Assembly (NCBI GenBank): GCA_902362595.1
Contig: CABIXF010000079.1
Location: 1 to 8,165, forward strand
From: Bacteroidaceae bacterium
GTDB taxonomy: Bacteria; Bacteroidota; Bacteroidia; Bacteroidales; Bacteroidaceae
Length of the DNA stretch: 8,165 nucleotides
Direction of reading: 5' to 3'
Made by a program: the position numbers and the translations under genes. The notes under the pieces were generated by a model, which saw only the letters and a list, made by a program, of their open reading frames with translations, was not told the DNA's origin and did not search any database. Of this stretch, positions 1 to 6,500 are shown in pieces; the first letter of the stretch is position 1; each line of letters starts with the position of its first letter.

Positions 1-146
1 GGCTGTCGGAAACCTACCACCGTAAGGTGGCATGGCGCCGACAGCCGAGCCTACAGATAACCGTGGAGAAGCTGGATAACGACCTCACGATGCTGGGTGA
101 CAAGCTGAGCAAATCATTCGGCAACATCAAAGTGGCAGGGATATGA
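1..146 (+). CDS. 3' end of an unrecognised mobile-element gene (partial)
   Basis: An open frame enters from the left edge (first full codon at 3) and ends at TGA 144-146, giving the last 47 residues of a protein that starts outside the window. The tail is hydrophilic and includes EKLDNDLTMLGDKLSKSFGN, which looks helical. I do not recognise the family. Its stop overlaps the ATG of the next gene (ATGA at 143-146), so the two are probably translationally coupled in one operon. GC-rich base use and position upstream of a RhuM-like gene, primase and relaxase suggest it belongs to the backbone of a Bacteroidales mobilizable element. That it is coding rests on the open frame and the overlap; function is unknown. 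Confidence 0.6.
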   Translation, partial: LSETYHRKVAWRRQPSLQITVEKLDNDLTMLGDKLSKSFGNIKVAGI

Positions 147-514
147 AACGGACAACAATCACGATGGACGGATGCGGCAGGATTGCCGTACCGTCCGATA
201 CCGCCAACATATGGATGAGTGAAATGGAGTTAGTAAGACTATTCAATGTCATCGCCCCGACCCTCCGTGCCGCCATCCGAGCCGTGTACAAAAGCGGAGT
301 GTTGCAGCCTTGCGAGGTAGAAAGGCGCATCAGGCTGCCCAACGGTTATTATTCAGAAGTATATGCCTTACCAATGGTCGTGGCACTCGCTTTCCGCATC
401 GACACGCCCAACGCCGCAAGGGTGCGCAACGCCCTGTTGGAAAGGCTGTGCTTGCGAAAAGACAGACAAATGCTTTGGCTTTCGTTAGGCAATAGTGCAT
501 CGTGCAAGTGTTAG
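143..514 (+). CDS. Small RhuM-like putative DNA-binding protein
   Basis: A protein of 123 residues. Residues about 24-56 (from MSEMELVRLFNVIAPTLRAA to KSGVL) read like the N-terminal helix-turn-helix of RhuM-type proteins, in which a motif 'M-x-x-LF-x-x-x...I...G-x-L' recognises DNA. The segment YALPMVVALAFRIDT at about 74-88 matches the conserved RhuM-type block in which the protein states its 'Y(N)LD-hhhAhGhRh' strand-helix unit. Proteins of this length are common, as hypotheticals, in Bacteroides conjugative and mobilizable elements. The ATG overlaps the stop of the upstream gene, which fixes the start by coupling. A strong terminator follows 48 bases after the stop, so this is the last gene of its operon. 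The family link is from memory of motifs, not a search. A role in element gene regulation or excision is inference only. Confidence 0.65.
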   Translation: MKRTTITMDGCGRIAVPSDTANIWMSEMELVRLFNVIAPTLRAAIRAVYKSGVLQPCEVERRIRLPNGYYSEVYALPMVVALAFRIDTPNAARVRNALLERLCLRKDRQMLWLSLGNSASCKC

Positions 515-562
515 CGAGTGCAGTTGCGTGTCAATACGCCCGTGCATTCACACAATACCCTT

Positions 563-605
563 AGCCCGAAGAAGTGCAATTTTACTTTTTCGGGCTTTTT
601 CTTTT
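563..605 (+). terminator. Strong rho-independent terminator
   Basis: A 13-bp stem, AGCCCGAAGAAGT (563-575) with ACTTTTTCGGGCT (584-596), contains one G-T pair and an 8-base loop. It is followed by a T-rich run (597-605, TTTTCTTTT). It lies 48 bases after the RhuM-like gene and isolates that operon from the primase-helicase gene downstream. Confidence 0.9.
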
Positions 606-713
606 CACCATTTTAAGGTTGGTATTGCCCATTCTGCTACATTTTCTTGTTCATCGGTTTCTTTTGCGCCGTTCTGCATAGTTTTACGTATCAAGGTTTT
701 AGCCGTCCTTCCG

Positions 714-760
714 TAGCTTTGCAACCATGTTTAATCCGCCTGCCGACAAGGTGTCGGCGG
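714..760 (+). promoter_or_regulatory. Possible promoter and leader hairpin before primase-helicase
   Basis: TAGCTTTG at 714-721 matches the Bacteroidota -7 consensus TAnnTTTG exactly. No clear TTTG sits at the expected -33 distance (about 690), so the promoter is tentative. The predicted leader contains a 9-bp hairpin, CTGCCGACA (740-748) with TGTCGGCGG (752-760), loop AGG. It ends 22 bases before the ATG at 783 and has no T-run, so it is not a terminator. It could affect translation or RNA stability, or be a protein-binding site. A second TAnnTTTG match (TATATTTG, 771-778) is only 5 bases from the ATG and is unlikely to be used for this gene. Confidence 0.4.
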
Positions 761-782
761 CACTAAAACCTATATTTGAAAC

Positions 783-1976
783 ATGGAAAAGAAAGAAGAA
801 TTTATCCGTGTAGGCACCACGCTCTACAAGATTGTAAACCAACCCCGCATTGACGGCGGCTATGTGAGGAGACGCATCGCATGGAACGCCGAGACCCTGC
901 GGCAGGACTACGGCAAGGACTACATGGCAAGTGTTCCGAAGTATGACGGCTTCTGTACCGTACCCGACCATGTAGGCTACAAATCCGTAGTAGGCAAGTT
1001 TCTCAACCTCTACGAGCCGATAAGCCATGTTCTCGTGCAGGGCGACTTCCCCTGCATTCGCTCGTTGGTGGAGCACATCTTCGGCGAACAGTACGAATTG
1101 GGCATGGACTATTTGCAACTGCTGTACCTGTACCCCGTTCAGAAGCTGCCCATCCTCCTGCTCGTATCCGAAGAGAGGAACACGGGCAAAAGCACGTTCC
1201 TGAACTTCCTGAAAGCCGTATTCCAGAACAACGTGACGTTCAACACCAACGAGGATTTTCGTAGTCAGTTCAATTCCGACTGGGCGGGCAAGCTGCTCAT
1301 CATGGTGGACGAGGTGTTGCTCAACCGCCGTGAGGACAGCGAGAGGTTGAAGAACCTCAGCACCACGCTTTCCTACAAGGTGGAGGCGAAAGGCAAAGAC
1401 CGTGACAAGATAGGCTTCTTCGCCTAGTTCGTGCTTTGCTCCAACAACGAGCACCTGCCCGTCATCATTGACGCTGGCGAGACACGCTATTGGGTGCGTA
1501 AGATTGTGCCGCTACAGAATGACGATACCGACTTCCTGCAAAAGCTGAAAGCGGAAATCCCCGCTTTCCTGCACTTCCTATGCAACCGTGCACTCTCCAC
1601 CGAAAAGGAGAGCCGCATGTGGTTCGACCCGAAGCGGCTGGAAACAGATGCCCTGCGGAAGATTATCCGAAGCAACCGTAACCGTTTGGAGATAGAGATG
1701 GCGGAACTGCTGCTCGACATCATGGCAAGCGTGGGCATCAGTTCTGTTTCTTTTTGCCTCAATGACATTATCCCGTTGCTCGTCTGCTCTCAAGTAAAGG
1801 TGGAGAAGGCGCAGGTTCGGAAAGTGGTGCAGGAATGCTGGAAGCTGGCTCCTGCATCCAATTCGCTTTCCTACACCACCTACCAATGCGACTACAGCCG
1901 TAAGTGCGGATATTCACCCGTCAAGAGGATAGGACGCTACTACACGGCAAGCAAAGCGCAGTTGGAAACACTCTGA
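783..1976 (+). pseudogene. Primase-helicase (SF3/DUF5906-like) interrupted by in-frame TAG
   Basis: One 397-codon frame runs from ATG 783 to TGA 1974-1976, interrupted only by TAG at 1425-1427 (codon 215). The frame is the same on both sides. The upstream part (214 residues) carries a Walker A-like loop, SEERNTGKST (129-138), and Walker B LLIMVDE (171-177). The downstream part resumes at once with FVLCSNNEHLP, the sensor/motif C of SF3-type helicases with its Asn, then GETRYWVRK with candidate arginine-finger residues (about 233-240), and a basic C-terminal region. In the family this ATPase unwinds DNA for replication of the element after transfer. A product ending at codon 214 lacks motif C and the arginines, so it should be inactive. 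The likely ancestral codon is AAG (Lys), from memory of homologues. A GTG at 1431 could only start a fragment without Walker motifs and has no visible ribosome site. Possible readthrough or a sequencing error cannot be excluded. Confidence 0.85.
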
Positions 1977-1979
1977 TAT

Positions 1980-2212
1980 TTTGATGAAATGATGAAAGCA
2001 TATATAAATATAAAGAATGACAGCGACTTACATTCTCATCAAACGCTCAACAAAAGGATTGGGCTGATGAAAAGAGGAAACGGACGCAGCCCCACACATC
2101 ACTTTTCTTTTGGCGAGCGGTTTGATGAAACGCTGATGAAAGATTATTTCATTAGCTGTCAGTATATTAGACTATCCAATCATCAATTCATCGGATTTTC
2201 ACCCCTCATCAA
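1980..2212. repeat. Cluster of GATGAAA / TCATCAA motifs (iteron-like)
   Basis: GATGAAA occurs at 1983-1989, 1991-1997, 2066-2072, 2124-2130 and 2135-2141. Two pairs are close, with 8-base and 11-base periods. The opposite orientation appears as TCATCAAA at 2036-2043 and TCATCAA at 2206-2212, with related CATCAATTCATC at about 2181-2192. TTTGATGA at 1980-1987 and 2121-2128 is the exact complement of 2036-2043. Clustered short repeats in both orientations between a replication gene and a relaxase suggest binding sites for an initiator, relaxase accessory or host factor. Function is inferred only. Confidence 0.45.
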
Positions 2213-2396
2213 GTCCGCCGGAGAAGCAACAGAGGTGAACATCGCTATTCGCAGACAGGTCGGACGGACTTCCGGTTTGCCGACCGACAAGGGGAAACCG
2301 ATGTCACTGGCGAAAAGAAAAGGCAACCAATGTCCGCCGACATCACCGCTGACGCCGCCGCAGGCTTTTGGGAAACAAAAAGCCATAGCTCATTAG
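1989..2396 (+). CDS. Doubtful ORF between primase-helicase and relaxase
   Basis: An open frame of 135 codons starts 12 bases after the primase-helicase stop (ATGATG at 1989, both codons possible starts). The product is basic and rich in His, Lys and Pro. It has no motif I recognise, no membrane segment and no signal peptide. The second half lies over inverted repeats (2258-2300) and a direct repeat (2344-2355), and its stop lies inside the left arm of the 17-base inverted repeat at 2388. That pattern looks more like cis-acting DNA than codon-constrained sequence. In favour of a real gene: it stays open for 408 bases in GC-rich DNA, and mobile-element homologues of similar layout may exist. 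It may instead be an accidental frame over an origin-like region. Confidence 0.3.
   Translation: MMKAYINIKNDSDLHSHQTLNKRIGLMKRGNGRSPTHHFSFGERFDETLMKDYFISCQYIRLSNHQFIGFSPLIKSAGEATEVNIAIRRQVGRTSGLPTDKGKPMSLAKRKGNQCPPTSPLTPPQAFGKQKAIAH
2258..2300. repeat. Two overlapping small inverted repeats
   Basis: GGTCGG (2258-2263) pairs with CCGACC (2280-2285). CGGTTT (2273-2278) pairs with AAACCG (2295-2300). The two stems overlap, so they would be alternatives rather than formed together. They lie in the repeat-dense DNA upstream of the relaxase gene. Confidence 0.4.
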
Positions 2397-2423
2397 GGCG
2401 TTTTCTTCACGCACCGCTGACGC
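2344..2423. repeat. 12-bp direct repeat CACCGCTGACGC
   Basis: CACCGCTGACGC occurs exactly at 2344-2355 and 2412-2423, 68 bases apart. The second copy sits within the loop of the large inverted repeat at 2388-2448. A repeated site around a hairpin upstream of a relaxase gene is the usual arrangement for accessory-protein binding at an oriT. That role is inferred. Confidence 0.6.
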
Positions 2424-2448
2424 TAATGCTAAAAACGCCCCAATGAGC
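2388..2448. repeat. 17-base inverted repeat upstream of relaxase
   Basis: GCTCATTAGGGCGTTTT (2388-2404) and AAAACGCCCCAATGAGC (2432-2448) are complementary at 16 of 17 positions, with a 27-base spacer. In a transcript this would be a long hairpin, but no T-run follows the right arm, so it is a poor terminator. Position 110 bases before the MobV ATG fits part of an oriT. Confidence 0.75.
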
Positions 2449-2545
2449 CAGCGGGGGCGTACCCCTCTGGACACCCCGTTTGCCCCGTGCGGCTATAACC
2501 GCAGGCAGGCGGACACCGACAGACAAGTTTGTATAACCTCTAAAA
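2388..2545 (+). other. Putative origin of transfer (oriT) region
   Basis: MobV relaxases normally nick an oriT located directly upstream of their own gene, and this is the only long repeat-bearing segment there. It holds the 17-base inverted repeat, then a G-run/C-run unit (GGGGGCGTACCCC, 2453-2465), a CCCCGTTTGCCCCG segment (2474-2487), a small inverted repeat GCGG/CCGC around CTATAA (2489-2502), and ACAAGTTTGT (2524-2533, pairing ACAA with TTGT). I cannot identify the nick position by eye. The location follows from family knowledge; the exact boundaries are a guess. Confidence 0.5.
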
Positions 2546-2557
2546 CAAGAAACGAAC

Positions 2558-3877
2558 ATGGGATACATAAGCATCCAAATCAACAAGGCGAAAGGTTCGG
2601 CTGACACGGGCGCATCCGACCACATCGAACGCAAGACTACGCCCAAGAACGCAGACCCCACACGCACCCACCTCAACCGTGAACTGGTAGAGTTTCCTGA
2701 TGGAGTGTCCGACTGTACCGAAGTGATAAGTCACCGTATCCGTACGGCTGGTATCAAACGTAAGATAACCCCTGACCAAGTGCGGGCAATTAGAATCGTG
2801 CTTTCGGGTACGCACGAGGATATGATGAAAATACAGGACGAGGGCAGACTTGACGAATGGTGTGATGACAACCTGCAATGGCTGCAACGCACATTCGGCA
2901 AGGAGAACACAGTTTCGGCAGTCCTACACATGGACGAACATACACCGCATATCCACGCAACGGTCGTGCCGATAGTAACAGGCGAGCGCAGGAAAACCAA
3001 GAGGAAGCAGATAGAGGGCAAACGCACGTACCGCAAGAAATCCAACGGCGTTCGCCTGTGCGCCGATGATGTGCTGACACGTGAGAAGCTGGTCGCCTAC
3101 CATGACAGCTACGCCGCAGCAATGGCGAAGTACGGCTTGCAGCGTGGTGTCCGTGGTTCGGAAGCACGGCACACCACCACTGCCCAATACTACCGTGACC
3201 TGAAACGGCAGACGGGAGAGTTTGAAGCCAATGTGCAACAACTACAAACCGAACAACAACAGGTGGAACGACAGCTTGACGAAGTGCGGAAGGAAATCAA
3301 GTCGGAGAAGCTGGAAGCCGCCAAGACCGAAGCGAAGACGGCACTCGTGGCAAAGGTCGGTTCTCTTTTGGGCAGCGGAAAGCTGAAAGAACTGGAAACC
3401 GACAACCGTACCCTGCAAGGCGAGGTCGCCGCCCGTGACGAAAGCATTGAGTTGTTGCAACAACAGATGGAACGGCAGCAGGAGGAACACAGTCGCCAAC
3501 TGATGGAACTGCAAGCCAAACACCGCAGGGAAATGGCGGACAAGGAAGCGGAACACCAAAAGGAAGTGTCATTTCTGAAATCCATCATCCAAAAGGCCAA
3601 GAAATGGTTTCCGCTGTTCCAAGAACTGGTGTACATGGAGAAGCTCTGCCTTAAAGTCGGCTTCAACGAGCGGCAGACTGCCACGCTCGTCAGCGGCAAG
3701 CCGCTGTTCTACGAGGGCGAACTCTATTCGGAGGAACACAAGCGGAAGTTCACGACCGAAAGGGCTGGCTTCCAAGTGGTGAAAGACCCGAAAGACAGGT
3801 CTAAGCTCGCACTTGCCATCAACGGGCAACCGATTGGCGAATGGTTCAAGGAGCAGTTTTGCAGTCTCATTCGTTAG
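2558..3877 (+). CDS. MobV-family relaxase (Pre/Mob mobilization protein)
   Basis: A 439-residue protein that should nick one strand at oriT and stay attached to it, so the element can be mobilized by a helper conjugation system. MobV hallmarks are present in order. DHIERK gives an HxxR motif with His22, the position of the catalytic histidine known from pMV158 MobM. NREL follows at 40-43. The metal-binding signature HMDEHTPHIH (124-133) matches HxDExxPHxH. Residues about 215-345 are rich in Gln, Glu, Lys and Arg with heptad character, a long coiled coil as usual for this family. The last 90 residues form a separate C-terminal part. The length is normal for the family and nothing is truncated. 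The ATG at 2558 is chosen because the conserved MGYISIQINKAKG start begins there; no clear ribosome site precedes it. The gene stands alone after the oriT-like region. Confidence 0.95.
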   Translation: MGYISIQINKAKGSADTGASDHIERKTTPKNADPTRTHLNRELVEFPDGVSDCTEVISHRIRTAGIKRKITPDQVRAIRIVLSGTHEDMMKIQDEGRLDEWCDDNLQWLQRTFGKENTVSAVLHMDEHTPHIHATVVPIVTGERRKTKRKQIEGKRTYRKKSNGVRLCADDVLTREKLVAYHDSYAAAMAKYGLQRGVRGSEARHTTTAQYYRDLKRQTGEFEANVQQLQTEQQQVERQLDEVRKEIKSEKLEAAKTEAKTALVAKVGSLLGSGKLKELETDNRTLQGEVAARDESIELLQQQMERQQEEHSRQLMELQAKHRREMADKEAEHQKEVSFLKSIIQKAKKWFPLFQELVYMEKLCLKVGFNERQTATLVSGKPLFYEGELYSEEHKRKFTTERAGFQVVKDPKDRSKLALAINGQPIGEWFKEQFCSLIR

Positions 3878-4207
3878 AAAGACTGTCGAGCCGCTCAGGA
3901 AAGGCAATAACATGGGATTATAAACAATGCCAACGGGGCTAGCAAGGTATGTTTTGAGTTACTCAAAACGTTTCGGGTTACTCCCGAAAGCCTTGCAGTA
4001 AAGGTTACTCTTCCGAAGTCGGGCAACCTGTTTAAAGCAGCGGTGTTCTTGGACTATTCTTTATTGTTTATACAAAAAATCAATTTACAGTATATGTAGT
4101 GTGTCCAATACTAAGAGCTTGGCAGTCAACCCGTGGTTGAGCGAGATATTAGCGTAGACATTCATTCCTATACCTATTACTGACTAATATAGTCAATCTT
4201 GGGTTGC
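3878..4207. other. 330-base gene-free stretch after the relaxase gene
   Basis: No credible gene is present on either strand. The left half (to about 4030) has the composition of the mobile element and ends in the GTTACTC structure. The right half becomes AT-rich, like the LRR gene. It has short inverted repeats: TCAACC/GGTTGA around CGT (4126-4140), the near-perfect palindrome TGACTAATATAGTCA (4181-4195), and CTTGG/CCAAG (4198-4219), which spans the LRR stop codon. None has a T-run, so I cannot name a terminator for either gene. The composition change makes this the best candidate for the element's right end, with no direct repeat found to prove it. Confidence 0.5.
3942..4029. repeat. GTTACTC repeats in nested hairpins
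   Basis: GTTACTC occurs at 3958-3964, 3977-3983 and 4004-4010. The first lies in a perfect 8-bp hairpin, GTTTTGAG (3951-3958) with CTCAAAAC (3962-3969), loop TTA. The second lies in a 7-bp hairpin, TTTCGGG (3971-3977) with CCCGAAA (3983-3989), loop TTACT. Both are enclosed by GCAAGG (3942-3947) and CCTTGC (3991-3996), giving a three-way-junction layout. The third copy starts a looser hairpin, AGGTT (4002-4006) with AACCT (4025-4029), enclosing CCGA/TCGG. The pairing is directly visible. A role as recombinase or excision-protein binding DNA near the element end, or as a replication origin, is inferred. Confidence 0.7.
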
Positions 4208-6481
4208 TTAGAAACCAAGCCCGTCCATAAAGTTATCCCAATCTCCACCATTCTCCATAAATGCCTCATAGTCTTCCCCACCAAGGGCATAGTAGGTGTC
4301 TCTTTCTAAATCCCGTATAGACGGTTCTTCATCATAATCATAGCTGAATTCGGTGCTTTCAAGTTTTTTCTGTGACCACAGGCTTAAATAGCGGCACAGC
4401 AGCATTGTTTCTTTACGTCTTTGTGGATATAAACGTTCCAATTCTTTAACGCATGTTTCATTGAGAATCAGCTTCCCCTTCCGCACCAATAGCCAGAAGA
4501 GAGTTTTTTTCTGCTCAAACATGGTTCTGCATGCCCCAAAGAAATCTCCGAAAGATAGAATTTCCCGCAGATTCTCCACTTCCATTACAGGTGTTTCTGA
4601 CAAGTTCTTTTTAGTAAGCCTTCCTTTCACAGACCCTGTGACATGATTGTATATCTCGCCTGTATAGACCGCAGAGTAATCTTCTTCTATATAATCAGCA
4701 AAACAATTCCATCTAACAGTTTTTTGATACTTTTCTAAGGTGCCCTTGGGAACATGAAGTCTTGTGTTGTTCACATAATGAAATGTTCCTTTTGCTATGG
4801 GACAAGGGTCAGCTGCATAGACATATAAGTCTTTCAAAGCAGAAGGTATGCAGAGCTTTCCAATATGCATAATTGATACAGGCAAATGTAAACTCGCAAT
4901 GCCAGTCTTGGCAAAGGCTTCGTCTCCAACTTTTTTCAATCCGTCATTCAGACGAATAATCTTCAGATTGGACTTCCCATAAAAAGCTGAAGGAGCTATC
5001 TCAACGGTTCCATCCGGTATGGCATATTCACTGCTGTTGACATTTGTATATAGCAACAACTTGTTGGAGATATAAAGGCTGTTATCGACTAAGGACAGCT
5101 TTTGCTGTGGACATTCAAAGACGACAGTTGAAAGATTAGGACATTGATAGACAGCTCCACTGCTCATCCTTTTCACGTCATTCCGCAAGACGATGTTTCT
5201 GACAAACAAACAATTGCAAATGCAAGCCCTTTCCCATATCAATGTATTAGAAACGATTGTTTCCAAGGTTGGAAGTCTATAGAAAGCATACTTTTCCATT
5301 ATCATGGCTTGCTCAGGCAAAACGATTTCCCTGAGGTACAAGTCGGTGAATATAAATTTAGTGAGTATATCTTGTTGGGTATAGCAATCACAAACAGCCC
5401 ATTGGGACGTAGAGGTATAATAGGATTCTCCTCCATCAACAAGAACGCATTTGCTCAAATCCAACCTTGTCAGGAAGGAATGTTTACCAATCAGGTTTTG
5501 ACTATACTCACGCAAGGAAAGAATATCAGTCCCGTTAAGGCTTCCTTGAATGCGGATGGTGTATGAGGCATTTGGAATACTATGTCTGTTTAATTCTTTT
5601 CCAATCTCGCCAGGCGCAAAATCTGTGATTTCAATCTCATATTTATCCATGTTTCTATAGAAAGCGGAAGTATAAAAGTGTTCCATATCCCAGACGCATT
5701 CGATTTCCACACCCATCGGAGTCGTATGTCGGTTGCTGGATTTAGGAGAGTGATATAAGAAAAAGACCTGCGCATCCCAATCGTTATTATCATTACTCAG
5801 AATATAAACATATGGATGCAGATATTTCTTGCAGAATGCGGTAATCTCAGCGACTATTTTCTCTTCAGGCAATCTGTGTGATTGCCTATATGGCATTTCT
5901 GTCAGTACCAAAGGAATTGGCATTCCTGTACATCCTTCCTTAACTTTGGCAACTATGTCAGAAATGCTTCCTTCCATATTATCAATAGCATTGCCTCCTT
6001 TGGGGAGTTGGAGTGTGGCCCTGAACAACAAAGTAGTTGCATCCCCCACTCCCCCACAAATAAGACAGTCATCGTGTATGAGTACATTTTCCTGTTCACA
6101 AACATAAATCAGGGGAACTCCTTTGACACCGACTTGTTGTTCCATGTTTTTCATTACTTCTGCTTTGAAAATCCGAAGATCATGGATTATTTGTTCTTGA
6201 TAGTCTGATAGATTTCTGACAACCACATCTGAGAAAGAGACTTTTTTGATGCCAAAAACCAAACCGTTGAGGTATCTTCCTCGAATAACATACGCGTTTC
6301 CTTTTTTGATTTTGTTACAGATAGCAACAATATAATCAGCATCTGCCAATTTCCCTGTATTTGCTTCTCCAATAAAAATATGTGTATCCTTTCCTGCAAA
6401 TACTTCACGAAAGGAACGTATCCAAGTTTGGAGTTCATCTGAACTGCAAGATTTACTATAGGTATCTAATGTAAATGCCAT
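4208..6481 (-). CDS. BspA-type leucine-rich-repeat protein, cytoplasmic-looking
   Basis: A 757-residue protein in three parts. Residues 1-320 form an N-terminal region of unknown family with mixed helix and strand. Residues about 335-600 are BspA/Treponema-type leucine-rich repeats (LRR_5 style): units such as LREIVLPEQAMIMEKYAFYR, 'IPDGTVEIAPSAFYGKSNLKIIRL' and 'VGDEAFAKTGIASLHLP', closed by the usual cap LHVPKGTLEKYQ...W..F. Residues about 605-757 are a charged helical tail ending in GGDWDNFMDGLGF. There is no signal peptide or membrane segment, although many BspA-like proteins are exported, so this one probably acts in the cytoplasm. An upstream in-frame ATG (6523) lies above the predicted promoter, so I use ATG 6481, preceded by AGAAAAGG. 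Base use is more AT-rich than the relaxase region. It may be cargo or a resident gene. LRR binding to a protein partner is the only role I would infer. Confidence 0.85.
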   Translation of the reverse strand: MAFTLDTYSKSCSSDELQTWIRSFREVFAGKDTHIFIGEANTGKLADADYIVAICNKIKKGNAYVIRGRYLNGLVFGIKKVSFSDVVVRNLSDYQEQIIHDLRIFKAEVMKNMEQQVGVKGVPLIYVCEQENVLIHDDCLICGGVGDATTLLFRATLQLPKGGNAIDNMEGSISDIVAKVKEGCTGMPIPLVLTEMPYRQSHRLPEEKIVAEITAFCKKYLHPYVYILSNDNNDWDAQVFFLYHSPKSSNRHTTPMGVEIECVWDMEHFYTSAFYRNMDKYEIEITDFAPGEIGKELNRHSIPNASYTIRIQGSLNGTDILSLREYSQNLIGKHSFLTRLDLSKCVLVDGGESYYTSTSQWAVCDCYTQQDILTKFIFTDLYLREIVLPEQAMIMEKYAFYRLPTLETIVSNTLIWERACICNCLFVRNIVLRNDVKRMSSGAVYQCPNLSTVVFECPQQKLSLVDNSLYISNKLLLYTNVNSSEYAIPDGTVEIAPSAFYGKSNLKIIRLNDGLKKVGDEAFAKTGIASLHLPVSIMHIGKLCIPSALKDLYVYAADPCPIAKGTFHYVNNTRLHVPKGTLEKYQKTVRWNCFADYIEEDYSAVYTGEIYNHVTGSVKGRLTKKNLSETPVMEVENLREILSFGDFFGACRTMFEQKKTLFWLLVRKGKLILNETCVKELERLYPQRRKETMLLCRYLSLWSQKKLESTEFSYDYDEEPSIRDLERDTYYALGGEDYEAFMENGGDWDNFMDGLGF

Positions 6482-6500
6482 ATAAATTCTACCTTTTCTA

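Noticed and set aside
495..716. 73-codon + strand frame after the RhuM-like gene
   Set aside because: It runs straight through the strong terminator at 563-605, lacks any motif and overlaps the previous gene's end.
699..1454. 251-codon frame antisense to the primase-helicase gene
   Set aside because: It mirrors the conserved helicase frame in GC-rich DNA. Walker A and B motifs on the + strand show which strand is coding.
1431..1976. Separate gene starting at GTG 1431
   Set aside because: It is in frame with the upstream part, lies two codons after the TAG and has no ribosome site. It is better read as the downstream half of one broken gene.
3190..3699. 169-codon - strand frame rich in Ser and Cys opposite the relaxase
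   Set aside because: It is the complement of the relaxase coiled-coil codons (Gln/Glu/Lys-rich), which yields Ser/Cys/Leu-rich nonsense.
5144..5566. 140-codon + strand frame inside the LRR gene
   Set aside because: It lies opposite clear LRR repeat sequence, with no motif, promoter or ribosome site.
6350..6370. Walker A-like GEANTGK in the LRR protein (residues 38-44)
   Set aside because: It matches GxxxxGK, but the next residue is Leu instead of Ser or Thr, and no Walker B is evident.
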